The notes: generated by a model from the sequence alone, not told the origin. Counted from the stretch's first letter, positions 41,560 through 51,183 are shown. The stretch: 64,000 bases of DNA from Mycolicibacterium lutetiense (GCF_017876775.1 NZ_JAGIOP010000002.1:2294001-2358000); one strand, 5' to 3'. Made by a program: numbers and translations.

Positions 41560-42429
41560 TCACAGCCCGACCCGGGGGAACAACATGATGTAGAGCTGGC
41601 TGATCGCGACGTTGACCACCATCAGCAACAGAATCGATTCCACCACCGCCGCGTTCACCGAGTTCGCGACGCCGGTCGGGCCACCTTTGGTGGACAGCCC
41701 CTTCTGGCACGACACCACAGCCACGATGGCGCCGAAGATCACCGCCTTCAGCAGCGCGACGACCATGTCGCCGGTGGTGGCGAACGAGGCGAAGGTAGCC
41801 ACGAAGCTGCCGGGGGCGCCGTTCTGGAAGTAGACGTTGAACAGGAAGCTCGCGAGGAAGCCGACGAAGCACACCACCCCGGTGAGCGCGACGCCGATCA
41901 TGATCGCGGCGACGAAGCGCGGCACGACCAGACGCTGAATCACCGAGACCCCCATGACCTCCATGGCGTCGGTTTCCTCGCGCATGGTCCGTGAACCCAG
42001 GTCGGCGGTGATCGCCGACCCGACCGCAGCGGCCATGAGAACGGCCGCGACCAACGACGCGGCCTGCCGGATCACTGCCAGACCGCTGGCCGCGCCGGCC
42101 AGTGACGTCGCGCCGACCTGACCGGCCAGCAGGGCGAACTGTATGGAGAGCGTGACGCCGATCGGCAGGGCCACCAGAATCGTGGGGAGCACGGCTGTGC
42201 CGGCCATGAAGGCACCCTGGCGGACGAACTCCTGCCATTGGAAGCGACCCGTCAGAAGGTCGAGGAACAGGATCTGGATGGTCCGGACACCGAGCACGAA
42301 CTGGTCCCCGACCGTGGCGAGTGACGCCAGCGGATGACGCCGGGCATAGCCGGTGGCCCAATTCTCGATGGCGTCGATTCCCCGTTGCGGTTCGACCTCA
42401 TCAGCCATGCTCTCAGGCGGCGCCGTCAT
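41560..42429 (-). CDS. yrbEA: YrbE-A permease (MlaE family) of mce locus 1
   Basis: A 289-residue MlaE-family permease and first gene of the locus. The coupling motif is SRTMREETDAMEVMGVSVIQ near residue 147, preceded by AAVLMAAAVGSAITADLG. Start uncertain: ATG 42429 has a GAGAGAGG placed too close to act well, and a second ATG at 42408 (MADEVEPQ) gives a length closer to paralogues. Partners YrbE-B and MceA-F follow without gaps, so expression depends on a promoter in the 615-bp region upstream. Confidence 0.92.
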   Translation of the reverse strand: MTAPPESMADEVEPQRGIDAIENWATGYARRHPLASLATVGDQFVLGVRTIQILFLDLLTGRFQWQEFVRQGAFMAGTAVLPTILVALPIGVTLSIQFALLAGQVGATSLAGAASGLAVIRQAASLVAAVLMAAAVGSAITADLGSRTMREETDAMEVMGVSVIQRLVVPRFVAAIMIGVALTGVVCFVGFLASFLFNVYFQNGAPGSFVATFASFATTGDMVVALLKAVIFGAIVAVVSCQKGLSTKGGPTGVANSVNAAVVESILLLMVVNVAISQLYIMLFPRVGL

Positions 42430-43044
42430 CCTCTCTCATTAAGCAGCAGAACGAACACAGATCAACCTCCCCAGGCTGAGGTATGGCCACCGCCGGCCGG
42501 ATAACTCGCAGTGGTTGGCACCGTATCGTCGGCGCTCATCCCCCGTCAATGTTTTGCCGAATTATCATTCACTTATCGAGATTGGCTCATCAATTGCCCG
42601 CAAATCCGTCGTCGCCGCTGACACCCACCCCCTCCACCCCATCGCGCCGCTGATGCGCGTGTCATTTCTCGTAACACGTGTAAATGCAGTGCATTCAGGC
42701 TTCAGCGGGTTCTCACTATATTGACGCTGGCATAAATACTGTCGCCCGCGCGGCCCAGATTCGCGCCCCGGGGACAAACTCACCACGGAATCCGTACCCG
42801 GGATGCACGTTAACTTTGCCGATCGTCGAGAAACCGCGAAAACAGTTGCCAGATTTGCCCCATCGGGTGACGCCCGATACCTGGGCGCACCGCTGCGCCG
42901 AAGTCTACTGACTACGGGCGATGTCAGTCGGGTTTCGGCACATCTCGCGCGATCTGGGTCACCATCCACCGGGATCCGGACACCGGCAGACCCAGTTCGA
43001 CAACTTGGGCTCAGCAACCGTGTCTCGGCAATACTCTGGTCGCC
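42430..43044. promoter_or_regulatory. Divergent promoter region between mce locus 1 and gpsA
   Basis: A 615-bp stretch in which I find no convincing gene: the short open frames have no ribosome sites, no recognisable domains and poor composition. The part around 42540-42840 is clearly more AT-rich than the genome. It must hold the promoter of the ten-gene mce operon (minus) and the leaderless promoter of gpsA (plus, see 43032-43045). ATTCACTTA at 42567-42575 also appears upstream of mce locus 2. A small RNA cannot be excluded. Confidence 0.5.
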
Positions 43045-43045
43045 A
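43032..43045 (+). promoter_or_regulatory. Leaderless -10 element for gpsA
   Basis: TACTCT at 43032-43037 fits TANNNT and lies 7 bp before ATG 43045, exactly the spacing seen at tetR. There is no ribosome site, so the mRNA probably begins at the start codon. Confidence 0.5.
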
Positions 43046-44070
43046 TGGCACCAGCGCAACGCGAACCCAACGTCATCGTCCTCGGCGGCGGATCCTGGGG
43101 CACCACCGTCGCGTCCATCTGCGCCCGGCGCGGGCCGACGTTGCAGTGGGTGCGCTCGGAGGAGACCGCCAAGGACATCAACGACAACCACCGCAACTCG
43201 CGCTACCTGGGTGACGAGGTCGCCCTGCCCGAAAGCCTCAAAGCCACCAACGATTTCAACGAGGCAGCCAACTGCGCCGATGTGATCGTGATGGGAGTGC
43301 CCTCGCACGGCTTTCGTGGCGTGCTGACCGAGCTGGCCCGTGAGCTGCGCCCGTGGGTGCCGGTGGTCTCCCTCGTCAAGGGCCTGGAGCAGGGCACCAA
43401 CAAACGGATGAGCGAGATCGTCGACGAGGTGCTGCCCGGACATCCGGCGGGCATCCTGGCCGGGCCGAACATCGCCCGTGAGGTCGCCGAGGGCTATGCC
43501 GCTGCCGCCGTGCTGGCCATGCCCGACCAGAATCTGGCTGCGAATCTGGCACAGTTGTTCCGCACCAAGCGTTTTCGTACCTACACCACCGACGATGTGG
43601 TGGGCGTGGAGATGGCCGGGGCACTCAAGAACGTCTACGCCATCTCCGTCGGCATGGGCTACTCGCTGGGAATCGGGGAGAACACCCGCGCCATGGTGAT
43701 GGCCCGGGCGATCCGGGAGATGTCCAAACTCGGCGAGGCGATGGGCGGGCACCGCGACACCTTCGCCGGCCTGGCCGGCATGGGCGACCTCATCGTCACC
43801 TGCACCAGCCAGCGCAGCCGCAACCGCCACGTCGGCGAGCAACTGGGCGCGGGCAAGACGATCGACGAGATCATCGCCTCGATGAATCAGGTCGCCGAGG
43901 GGGTCAAGGCCGCCAGCGTGGTCATGGAGTTCGCCGATGCTTATGGGCTGAGCATGCCGATCGCCCGCGAAGTGGACGCGGTGATCAACCACGGGTGCAC
44001 CGTCGAGGACGCCTACAACGGATTGATGATCGAAAAACCCGGCCACGAGGTGCACGGCTCGGGGTTCTGA
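43045..44070 (+). CDS. gpsA: NAD(P)-dependent glycerol-3-phosphate dehydrogenase
   Basis: A 341-residue cytosolic enzyme that reduces dihydroxyacetone phosphate to sn-glycerol 3-phosphate for phospholipid synthesis. The Rossmann motif GGGSWGTT starts near residue 14. Catalytic and substrate-binding stretches VSLVKGLEQGTNKRMSE, LAGPNIAREVAEG, EMAGALKNVYAISVGM (with the catalytic lysine) and GLAGMGDLIVTCTSQRSRN are intact. Length is normal. It corresponds in context to M. tuberculosis Rv0564c (gpdA1). It is transcribed towards the two secreted-protein genes and its stop is 13 bp from the convergent one. Confidence 0.95.
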   Translation: MAPAQREPNVIVLGGGSWGTTVASICARRGPTLQWVRSEETAKDINDNHRNSRYLGDEVALPESLKATNDFNEAANCADVIVMGVPSHGFRGVLTELARELRPWVPVVSLVKGLEQGTNKRMSEIVDEVLPGHPAGILAGPNIAREVAEGYAAAAVLAMPDQNLAANLAQLFRTKRFRTYTTDDVVGVEMAGALKNVYAISVGMGYSLGIGENTRAMVMARAIREMSKLGEAMGGHRDTFAGLAGMGDLIVTCTSQRSRNRHVGEQLGAGKTIDEIIASMNQVAEGVKAASVVMEFADAYGLSMPIAREVDAVINHGCTVEDAYNGLMIEKPGHEVHGSGF

Positions 44071-44083
44071 AAGCCTTTGAGCC

Positions 44084-44599
44084 TCAGCCGATCTGAAAAG
44101 TGGGCTTGAAGTCCGACTCCTGCTCACCGATGACGAAGCTGCCCGATGGGCTGATCACGAAACCGGACTGATTGCGGCCGTCGATGCACGACGTCGTCAC
44201 GCCGTCGGTGCCGCAGGTCACCGTCTGATAGCTGAGTCGAGAGTTCGGCGGCAACGGCTTGGGATTCTCGACGACGGCGAACACCGGGGCAGGCGAGCTG
44301 GCGAACCCGGGCACTCCCGGCCCGCCGCTGACCAGGTTGGCTCCGTTGGGCGCGGCCGGGATCGGTCCGCTGCAGCCGTAGGTGCCGTTGCGCTGAATGA
44401 CGCAGGTGATGCCGTCAGGGATGTTGAATGCGTACCAGGTCTTGTCCATCACCGCGTATTCGGAGGTCTTGACCGGTGGGTAAGCATTGACGTTCGGGAC
44501 GGCGGGAGCCGGCGCAGGGTCGGCTTGCGCCACCCCTGGCACGCCCATCACTGCCGCACCCGCGACACTCACCAGGCCAAACACCACTCTGCTGAACAC
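44084..44599 (-). CDS. Secreted protein of unknown function (171 residues)
   Basis: Begins MFSRVVFGLVSVAGAAVMG, a Sec signal peptide cleaved near AQADPAP. The mature protein of about 145 residues has four cysteines (ITCVIQ, YGCSG, VTCGTDG, TSCIDG), compatible with two disulfides, and a Pro-rich start. Similar secreted actinobacterial proteins with a WYAFNIPDGITC-like segment exist, but no function is known to me. It lies 51 bp downstream of a second secreted-protein gene on the same strand and could share its transcript. Confidence 0.78.
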   Translation of the reverse strand: MFSRVVFGLVSVAGAAVMGVPGVAQADPAPAPAVPNVNAYPPVKTSEYAVMDKTWYAFNIPDGITCVIQRNGTYGCSGPIPAAPNGANLVSGGPGVPGFASSPAPVFAVVENPKPLPPNSRLSYQTVTCGTDGVTTSCIDGRNQSGFVISPSGSFVIGEQESDFKPTFQIG

Positions 44600-44650
44600 G
44601 CCGCCACCCTAACTCGGGGCGATGGCGCGGTCCACCGCTGCGGAGCGCGG

Positions 44651-44971
44651 CTACTTCTGGTCGCCGCAGGCGAGGTCGACGTACACCGTGGTGTAACGGA
44701 CCCGCTCCTCGGTGTTGCCCCGCCGCGTGTTCTTGAGCTCGGTGATCTCCCGACCCGGCCGCACCGCTTTGACGTTGCAGTCCTTGATCGAACCGGTGCC
44801 GACCCGGGACAGGATGACGCGGTAGCCCTCGTCCTCCAATTGCTTGATGGTCTGCTGGGCCGACCCGCTGCCACCCGGTGCCGCAGCGGCCGGGCCGGCG
44901 AGCGTCAACGCGCCCACCGCCAAGCCGGTCCCCACGGTGACGACGGCAACATTTTTCCAGATGTTCATCAT
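44651..44971 (-). CDS. Small secreted protein (106 residues)
   Basis: Starts MMNIWKNVAVVTVGTGLAVG with a Sec signal peptide cleaved near PAAAAPGG. The mature part, QQTIKQLEDEGYRVILSRVG onward, has two cysteines (KDCNVKAVRPG and LACGDQK), giving one likely disulfide, and resembles a conserved mycobacterial secreted family by its GYRVILSRVGTG segment. Two related motifs with core CTCTTT(A/G)GG (minus strand) lie upstream at 45010-45026 and 45082-45097. Function unknown. Confidence 0.78.
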   Translation of the reverse strand: MMNIWKNVAVVTVGTGLAVGALTLAGPAAAAPGGSGSAQQTIKQLEDEGYRVILSRVGTGSIKDCNVKAVRPGREITELKNTRRGNTEERVRYTTVYVDLACGDQK

Positions 44972-45092
44972 TGAATTACCTGGCCTTTCTCTCGCTGGTG
45001 TAGTACCAGCCTAAAGAGCTATTCAGCCGGGGTCCATCAACTCATGTTGAACGCATACGAATTCACGCATACGGCCAGATCCCAAAGAGAAT

Positions 45093-46607
45093 TCAGGCCG
45101 AATTCATATTCTTCGGTCGGCTGGTCGCGGCCTCCGACTCGGCCGCACGGGCGAGCGGGATCCGCACGGTAAACACGGTGCGACCAGGCTTCGAGGCGAC
45201 TGCGACGGTACCGTCGTGGGCCTGAACGATAGAGGCCACGATCGCCAGCCCCAACCCGGTACTACCCAATTCCCGCGACCGCGATTTGTCCGCCCTGACA
45301 AACCGTCCAAAAAGATTCGGCAACAATTCGGCATCAATTCCGGGACCGTCATCGGTCACCGTCAATTCCGCGAATTCACCGACCTCGGTCAATGCAATGG
45401 TGACGGTCACACCGGGCGGCGTGTGTATCCGGGCGTTCGTCAACAGATTGCTGATCACCTGATGCAGCCGAGCCAGGTCCCCACGCACCCACAACGGTTC
45501 GTCGGGCAGCTCGGCCACCCAGTGATGTTCGGGTGCACCCACCGCCACGTCGTTGACCGCGTCCACCGCCAGATCACTGAGGTCGATGTCATCGGTCTCG
45601 AGTTCCTGACCCTCACTCAGGCGCGACAACAACAGCAGGTCGCTGACCAGACCCGTCATCCGCCGCGCCTCGGCCTCGATGCGCGCCAGTGCGTATTCGG
45701 TGGTCGGCGGCAGGTTGGCGCTGTCCTGCCTGGTCAGCTCGGCGTACCCCTGGATCGCCGCCAGCGGGGTCCGCAGCTCATGGCTGGCGTCGGTGAGGAA
45801 CTGCCGGGTGCGCCGGTCGGAGGCCGCCAACGCGGCCAGGGCGCTGTCGACATTGGTCAGCAGCCGGTTGAGCGTGTCTCCCACCAGGCCGACCTCGGTG
45901 TCGGGATCGGTGTCCTGGTCGCGGACCCGGGTCGTGATGCGATTGTCGGCACCGTCCAACGGCAACGTCGCCACCTTCGCCGCGGTCGCTGCCACCCGGC
46001 TCAACGGCCGCAGGGCAATCCGGACCACCGCGATGGTGCCCAATGCGGTGACGATCAGCGCGATCACGATCATCACCGCGACGGTCACCGTCTTGCGGGC
46101 GATCACCAGGTTCGCGCTGTCCAGCGACACCCCCGACACCAGCACATCGCCGGTGCCGGAAGACTGGCTGGCCAGCCGATAGGAGCCGAGCACCGGAAGC
46201 TTCACCGTGCGGGGATGCTCGTCGGTCCAGTCGTACGTGTCGAGCGCGCGGGTCACCTCCGCCGGAGCCGGCTGCGGCTCCCCGTCGGAGAACACGGCCG
46301 ACTGAATTACCTCGCCGTCGTGCAGTACCGCAATCAGGTTGCCGGGAGCCTGCCCCACGAACGCGGTGAGCGCGTCAGCGTCCGCGGCGATCTCGTGCCC
46401 GTCCTGGCTTTCGCGCCACTTCTCAAGAGAATGGCTGAACGCCGCCAGGGATCGCGACACCTCGGTGTCGCTCATCGTCGTCACATAGGTATGCAGGCTG
46501 TACACCGACAGAGCCCCGACGGCGAACAGCGCCACGGTGACGATCGCACTCACCCCGAGCACCAATCGCCTGCGCAGCGAGCGCGGTCCCCAGAGTCTGG
46601 GTGGCAT
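45093..46607 (-). CDS. trcS: Sensor histidine kinase (TrcS-like)
   Basis: A 504-residue membrane kinase. Helix 1 is VLGVSAIVTVALFAVGALSV; an outside sensor region of about 130 residues follows; helix 2 is VTVAVMIVIALIVTALGTIA. Then come a HAMP region, the phosphoacceptor box TDASHELRTPLAAI (His in SHELRTP), and the ATPase part with N box NLLTNARIHTPPG, G1 DDGPGID and G2 GSTGLGLAIV. It follows the response-regulator gene by 10 bp, forming one operon. Similarity to M. tuberculosis TrcS is recalled from the partner regulator rather than from this protein's sensor domain, so the name is tentative. Confidence 0.88.
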   Translation of the reverse strand: MPPRLWGPRSLRRRLVLGVSAIVTVALFAVGALSVYSLHTYVTTMSDTEVSRSLAAFSHSLEKWRESQDGHEIAADADALTAFVGQAPGNLIAVLHDGEVIQSAVFSDGEPQPAPAEVTRALDTYDWTDEHPRTVKLPVLGSYRLASQSSGTGDVLVSGVSLDSANLVIARKTVTVAVMIVIALIVTALGTIAVVRIALRPLSRVAATAAKVATLPLDGADNRITTRVRDQDTDPDTEVGLVGDTLNRLLTNVDSALAALAASDRRTRQFLTDASHELRTPLAAIQGYAELTRQDSANLPPTTEYALARIEAEARRMTGLVSDLLLLSRLSEGQELETDDIDLSDLAVDAVNDVAVGAPEHHWVAELPDEPLWVRGDLARLHQVISNLLTNARIHTPPGVTVTIALTEVGEFAELTVTDDGPGIDAELLPNLFGRFVRADKSRSRELGSTGLGLAIVASIVQAHDGTVAVASKPGRTVFTVRIPLARAAESEAATSRPKNMNSA

Positions 46608-46617
46608 TAACGGATCA

Positions 46618-47388
46618 CTAGGCGGGCCGCAACATGTAGCCGACCCCGCGCACGGTGTGGATCATCGCCTCACGGTCGGTGTCGACCTTCTTGCGCAGGT
46701 AGGAGATGTAGAGGTCGACGATGCTGGACTTCCCGCCGAACCCGTAGTTCCACACCCGGTCGAGAATCTCGGCGCGGCTCAGCGCCCGGCGGGGGTTACG
46801 CATCAGGTAGCGCAGCAGCTCGAACTCGGTCACGGTCAGATTGATCGGCTCGCCGCCGCGGGTCACCTCGCGACTGGCCCCGTCGAGCACCATGTCCCCG
46901 ACCTTGAGGGTCTCGTCGGCCGGCGGCATGGTGTGACTGGATCGGCGCAGCAGCCCGCGCAACCGGGCGACCAGTTCCTCGAGGCTGAACGGTTTGGTCA
47001 TGTAGTCGTCGGCGCCGGCGGTCAGGCCGGACACCCGGTCCAGCACCGAATCCCTGGCCGTCAGGAACAGCGTGGGCGTGTAGCCGTCGGCCTCCCGGAC
47101 CCGCTGCAGAATCTGCAGGCCGTCGATGTCGGGCAGCATGATGTCGAGCACGACGACATCGGGTTCGATCTCGTCGAACTTCGCGACCGCGTCATGGCCG
47201 TTGTGCGCCACCTCGACCTCCCAGCCCTCGTAATGCAGGGCCATCTTGACGAGGTTGGTCAGCGCCGGCTCGTCATCGACCAGCAGTACGCGAATCGCAG
47301 ACCCATCGGCGCGATGAATCTTCGGCAACTGTCCGAGGATGGCCTGGCGCGGTTGCTGGGCACGGGGGGAAACGGACACCGTTGTCAT
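46618..47388 (-). CDS. trcR: OmpR-family response regulator (TrcR-like)
   Basis: A 256-residue regulator. The receiver domain starts near residue 32 (IRVLLVDDEPALTNLVKMAL), with the phosphorylated Asp in DVVVLDIMLPD and the conserved Lys in DYMTKPF. The C-terminal winged-helix DNA-binding domain includes TEFELLRYLMRNPRRALSR and SIVDLYISYLRKKVD. The N-terminal segment QPRQAILGQLPKIHRADGS matches what I recall of M. tuberculosis TrcR. ATG 47388 is chosen over the longer frame because it starts a TrcR-like N-terminus. TrcR is reported to autoregulate through AT-rich DNA; the upstream gap here is AT-rich. Confidence 0.9.
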   Translation of the reverse strand: MTTVSVSPRAQQPRQAILGQLPKIHRADGSAIRVLLVDDEPALTNLVKMALHYEGWEVEVAHNGHDAVAKFDEIEPDVVVLDIMLPDIDGLQILQRVREADGYTPTLFLTARDSVLDRVSGLTAGADDYMTKPFSLEELVARLRGLLRRSSHTMPPADETLKVGDMVLDGASREVTRGGEPINLTVTEFELLRYLMRNPRRALSRAEILDRVWNYGFGGKSSIVDLYISYLRKKVDTDREAMIHTVRGVGYMLRPA

Positions 47389-47865
47389 ATTTCTATTGTG
47401 CGGACTACACAGACCGTTGTCACGGGGTTCATATGGAGTTCTAAGAGAACGCCGCTCCAACGGGCCTTTCTATGACACTCGTCACCCTGGCGACCTGGTG
47501 TGATTTGCCCCAAACGCATTGCTATATATACAATTTTCAACGAACGGGTGAACAGTTGGCGCCGCCACCGTTTCCGTTCCTGGCGACTCGCCCTGCACAC
47601 CAGGCATATTCGCGGGGAGTTACTTCTTCGAAATATTTGGGTTCTCTATGCATGGCCCAAACTTCCTTGCACCAGCTCACAGCGATAAATACTCTCGCTC
47701 TTAGCAATTGGGTGCTACCGAGATTCGACGGGTCCAGACAAAGGCCCGTGTTCCGCTGTACCCCAACATCTTTCGAAGTTGTTCACCGACAACGGCGTCA
47801 ATAACTGTGCGCGGACCCGCGAAGAGGCGTGCCCGCGTATCACCAACTCCAGACGGAGGCGTTCC
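47389..47865. promoter_or_regulatory. AT-rich divergent promoter region between trcR-like and SulP genes
   Basis: A 477-bp gap with no supportable gene. The segment around 47508-47545 includes GCTATATATACAATTTTCAA, strikingly AT-rich for this genome. A small perfect dyad GTTCT-AAG-AGAAC lies at 47438-47450, 50 bp upstream of the regulator start. It presumably contains the promoters of both genes. The SulP gene has a GACGGAGGC ribosome site at 47852-47860. Confidence 0.5.
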
Positions 47866-50031
47866 ATGCAGCAAACCACTGATTTCGCAGAACGGGCCCG
47901 GTCCGTACTGCGTTACGACCTGCCGGCCTCGCTGGTGGTGTTCCTGGTTGCCCTGCCGTTGTCGCTGGGAATCGCTGTCGCCTCGGGTGCTCCGGTACTG
48001 GCCGGCATCATCGCCGCCATCGTCGGCGGCATCATCGCGGGCGCCCTGGGCGGATCGCCCCTGCAGGTCAGCGGGCCCGCAGCCGGGCTGACCGTGGTGG
48101 TCGCCGGCATGATCTCGCAGTTCGGCTGGGCCGTCACCTGCGCGATCACCGTGTGCGCCGGCGTGCTGCAGGTGCTGTTCGGATTGAGCCGGGTGGCGCG
48201 CGCTGCACTGGCCATCTCCCCCGTCGTCGTCCACGCGATGCTGGCCGGCATCGGCATCACCATTGCGCTGCAGCAGGTCCACGTGCTGCTCGGCGGCAGT
48301 TCCAACAGCTCGGCCTGGGCCAATGTCATCGAATTGCCAGGTCAGCTGATGAATGCTCACGGTCACGGCGTCATCCTGGGCGCGCTGGTCATCGCGATCC
48401 TGGTGGGCTGGCGCTGGATGCCCGCCGCTGCGAAGAAGGTGCCCAGCCCGCTGGTGGCCATCGTCGGCGTGACCGCGCTCTCGTTGCTTCCGGCCTTCGG
48501 TGACGTCACGCGCATCCAGATCAACGGGTCCTTGCTGGACGCCCTGTCGCTGCCCAGCCTGCCCGACGGCAACTGGGGGGCATTCGCCGCCGGCGCGCTC
48601 ACCGTTGCGCTGATCGCCAGCGTCGAGAGCCTGCTGTCGGCAGTGTCGGTTGACCGTATGCACACGGGCCCGCGCACCAACTTCGATCGCGAGATGATCG
48701 GCCAGGGCGCCGCAAACATCGCCTCGGGCGCCATCGGCGGGCTGCCCGTCACGGGCGTGATCGTGCGCAGTTCCACCAACGTGGCCGCCGGAGCTCGCAC
48801 CCGGGCGGCGGCGATCCTGCACGGTGTGTGGATCCTGGCGTTTGCCGTGCCGTTCGCCGGCCTGGCCCAGATGATCCCGACCGCCGCTCTGGCGGGCCTG
48901 CTGATCGTCATCGGCTGCCAGCTGGTCAAGCGTGCACACATCGAAACCGCCAGGCGTACAGGTGATTTCGCGGTATACGCAGTGACGGTCGTCAGCGTGG
49001 TGTTCCTCAACCTGCTCGAAGGCGTGCTGATCGGACTCGCACTCGCGGTCGCACTGACCGTGTGGCGCGTGGTGCGGACCAACATCACCGCCGAGGCCAC
49101 CGGTACGGACACCTGGCGCGTCGCGATCGAGGGCTCCTGCACGTTCCTGTCCCTGCCCACCTTGACCCGGGTGCTGGCCAGTGTGCCCTTGGGTACCGCC
49201 GTGACCGTCGAACTGTCGGTCGACTTCTTCGACCACGCGGCCCACGAGACCCTCGAAGAGTGGCAGCGCCAGCACGTGGCCACCGGCGGCACGGTCGACA
49301 TCCACGACGTGGGCGCAGTCGAGATGGGCAGCGCTGTCACCGGTCCGCCCATCCGCGGCTTCACCCCGTTCGACAAGCGCTCCGGCGTGGTGCCGTGGAG
49401 CTCCTGGCAGCGCGAGGAGATGTCGTCTGTGCTGCACGGACTGGACGCCTACCACCGTCGCACCGCCCCGGTGCTGCGCCCGCACATGCAGGAGCTGGCG
49501 CACGCCCAGCGGCCCGAGACACTGTTCCTGACCTGTGCCGATTCGCGGGTCGTGCCCAACGTCATCACCAGTAGCGGTCCGGGCGATCTGTTCACCGTGC
49601 GCAACGTCGGCAACATGATCCCGGCCGGCCAGACCGACTCCTCGATCGAAGCCGCCATCGCGTTCGCAGTAGACAAGCTCAACGTTTCCTCGATCGTGGT
49701 GTGCGGGCACTCCAGCTGCGGCGCGATGACCGCGATGCTGGGCAAGACCGACGTGGGCGACAAGCACCTGGAATCCTGGCTGGCCTATGGCGATCCCTCC
49801 CTCGCGGCCTTCGACGAGGGCCGCCACCCGGTGGCTCGGTCAGCCGCCGAGGCCGGTTTCGGCATGGTCGATCAGCTGTCGATGGTGAACATCGCGGTGC
49901 AGGTTCAGACGCTGCAGGCGCACCCGCTGGCCCGGCGCGTCAACGTGATCGGCCTGTTCTACGACATCGCCAGCGCCGCCGTGATGCGGGTGACTCCCAC
50001 CCACGTGGAGGCCCTCGTCGACGCCGCGTAG
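47866..50031 (+). CDS. SulP-family anion transporter fused to a beta-carbonic anhydrase
   Basis: A 721-residue protein. Residues about 15-395 form the SLC26/SulP membrane domain (VVFLVALPLSLGIAVASGAP, LGGSPLQVSGPAAGLTVVV, GQGAANIASGAIGGLPVTGV). A STAS-like segment follows (VTVELSVDFFDHAAHETLEE, ATGGTVDIHDVGAVEMG). The last about 200 residues are a beta-carbonic anhydrase with zinc ligands and dyad in CADSR (Cys about 558) and CGHSSCGAM (His about 615, Cys about 618). It should import bicarbonate or sulfate-like anions and interconvert CO2 and bicarbonate at the inner face. M. tuberculosis Rv3273 has the same fusion. ATG 47866 is preceded by GACGGAGGC; the frame is open earlier without a ribosome site. 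Confidence 0.93.
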   Translation: MQQTTDFAERARSVLRYDLPASLVVFLVALPLSLGIAVASGAPVLAGIIAAIVGGIIAGALGGSPLQVSGPAAGLTVVVAGMISQFGWAVTCAITVCAGVLQVLFGLSRVARAALAISPVVVHAMLAGIGITIALQQVHVLLGGSSNSSAWANVIELPGQLMNAHGHGVILGALVIAILVGWRWMPAAAKKVPSPLVAIVGVTALSLLPAFGDVTRIQINGSLLDALSLPSLPDGNWGAFAAGALTVALIASVESLLSAVSVDRMHTGPRTNFDREMIGQGAANIASGAIGGLPVTGVIVRSSTNVAAGARTRAAAILHGVWILAFAVPFAGLAQMIPTAALAGLLIVIGCQLVKRAHIETARRTGDFAVYAVTVVSVVFLNLLEGVLIGLALAVALTVWRVVRTNITAEATGTDTWRVAIEGSCTFLSLPTLTRVLASVPLGTAVTVELSVDFFDHAAHETLEEWQRQHVATGGTVDIHDVGAVEMGSAVTGPPIRGFTPFDKRSGVVPWSSWQREEMSSVLHGLDAYHRRTAPVLRPHMQELAHAQRPETLFLTCADSRVVPNVITSSGPGDLFTVRNVGNMIPAGQTDSSIEAAIAFAVDKLNVSSIVVCGHSSCGAMTAMLGKTDVGDKHLESWLAYGDPSLAAFDEGRHPVARSAAEAGFGMVDQLSMVNIAVQVQTLQAHPLARRVNVIGLFYDIASAAVMRVTPTHVEALVDAA

Positions 50032-50064
50032 GAGTCCCCACCCACCGGGGCACTAGGCACTGGG

Positions 50065-50129
50065 CACCGCGAGCGTGCGTGTCTGTTGGCCGACACACCG
50101 TCGGCCGCAGTTCACGCACGCTCGCGGTG
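50065..50129. repeat. Long intergenic hairpin, unit 1 (possible bidirectional terminator)
   Basis: Arms CACCGCGAGCGTGCGTG (50065-50081) and its exact reverse complement (50113-50129) enclose an inner perfect stem GGCCGAC / GTCGGCC (50088-50106). It lies between the convergent stops of the SulP fusion gene and htpX. No T-run follows either arm. CACCGCGAGCGTGCG-type palindromes recur between genes of fast-growing mycobacteria as far as I recall. Confidence 0.75.
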
Positions 50130-50167
50130 TCTCGTCAGTCCGGTGGCACCAACGTGCGCAGAACGCG

Positions 50168-50213
50168 AACCGCGAGCGGCGTGTCACACATGTAGACACG
50201 CACACTCGCGGTG
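50168..50213. repeat. Long intergenic hairpin, unit 2 (degenerate copy)
   Basis: Arms AACCGCGAGCGGCGTGTC (50168-50185) and GACACGCACACTCGCGGTG (50195-50213) pair with one mismatch and one bulge. The arm sequence is related to unit 1 at 50065-50129, so the two are diverged copies of one palindromic element placed before the htpX stop at 50232. Confidence 0.65.
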
Positions 50214-50231
50214 CGAAGGAACCAAAAGGGA

Positions 50232-51158
<927 letters not shown>

Positions 51159-51183
51159 TCAGTTACCTCCTGGGGTTCCGGAA

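Noticed and set aside
42515..43285. Several open frames in the mce1-gpsA gap
   Set aside because: No ribosome sites, no recognisable domains, atypical composition; one overlaps gpsA out of frame.
47701..49827. 708-codon open frame on the minus strand opposite the SulP fusion
   Set aside because: It is histidine-, glycine- and arginine-rich nonsense typical of the antisense of GC-rich coding DNA; the plus-strand protein has clear domains and a ribosome site.
50065..50213. CRISPR-like repeats
   Set aside because: Only two unequal palindromic units, no regular spacers, no cas genes; they are hairpins at a convergent gene end.
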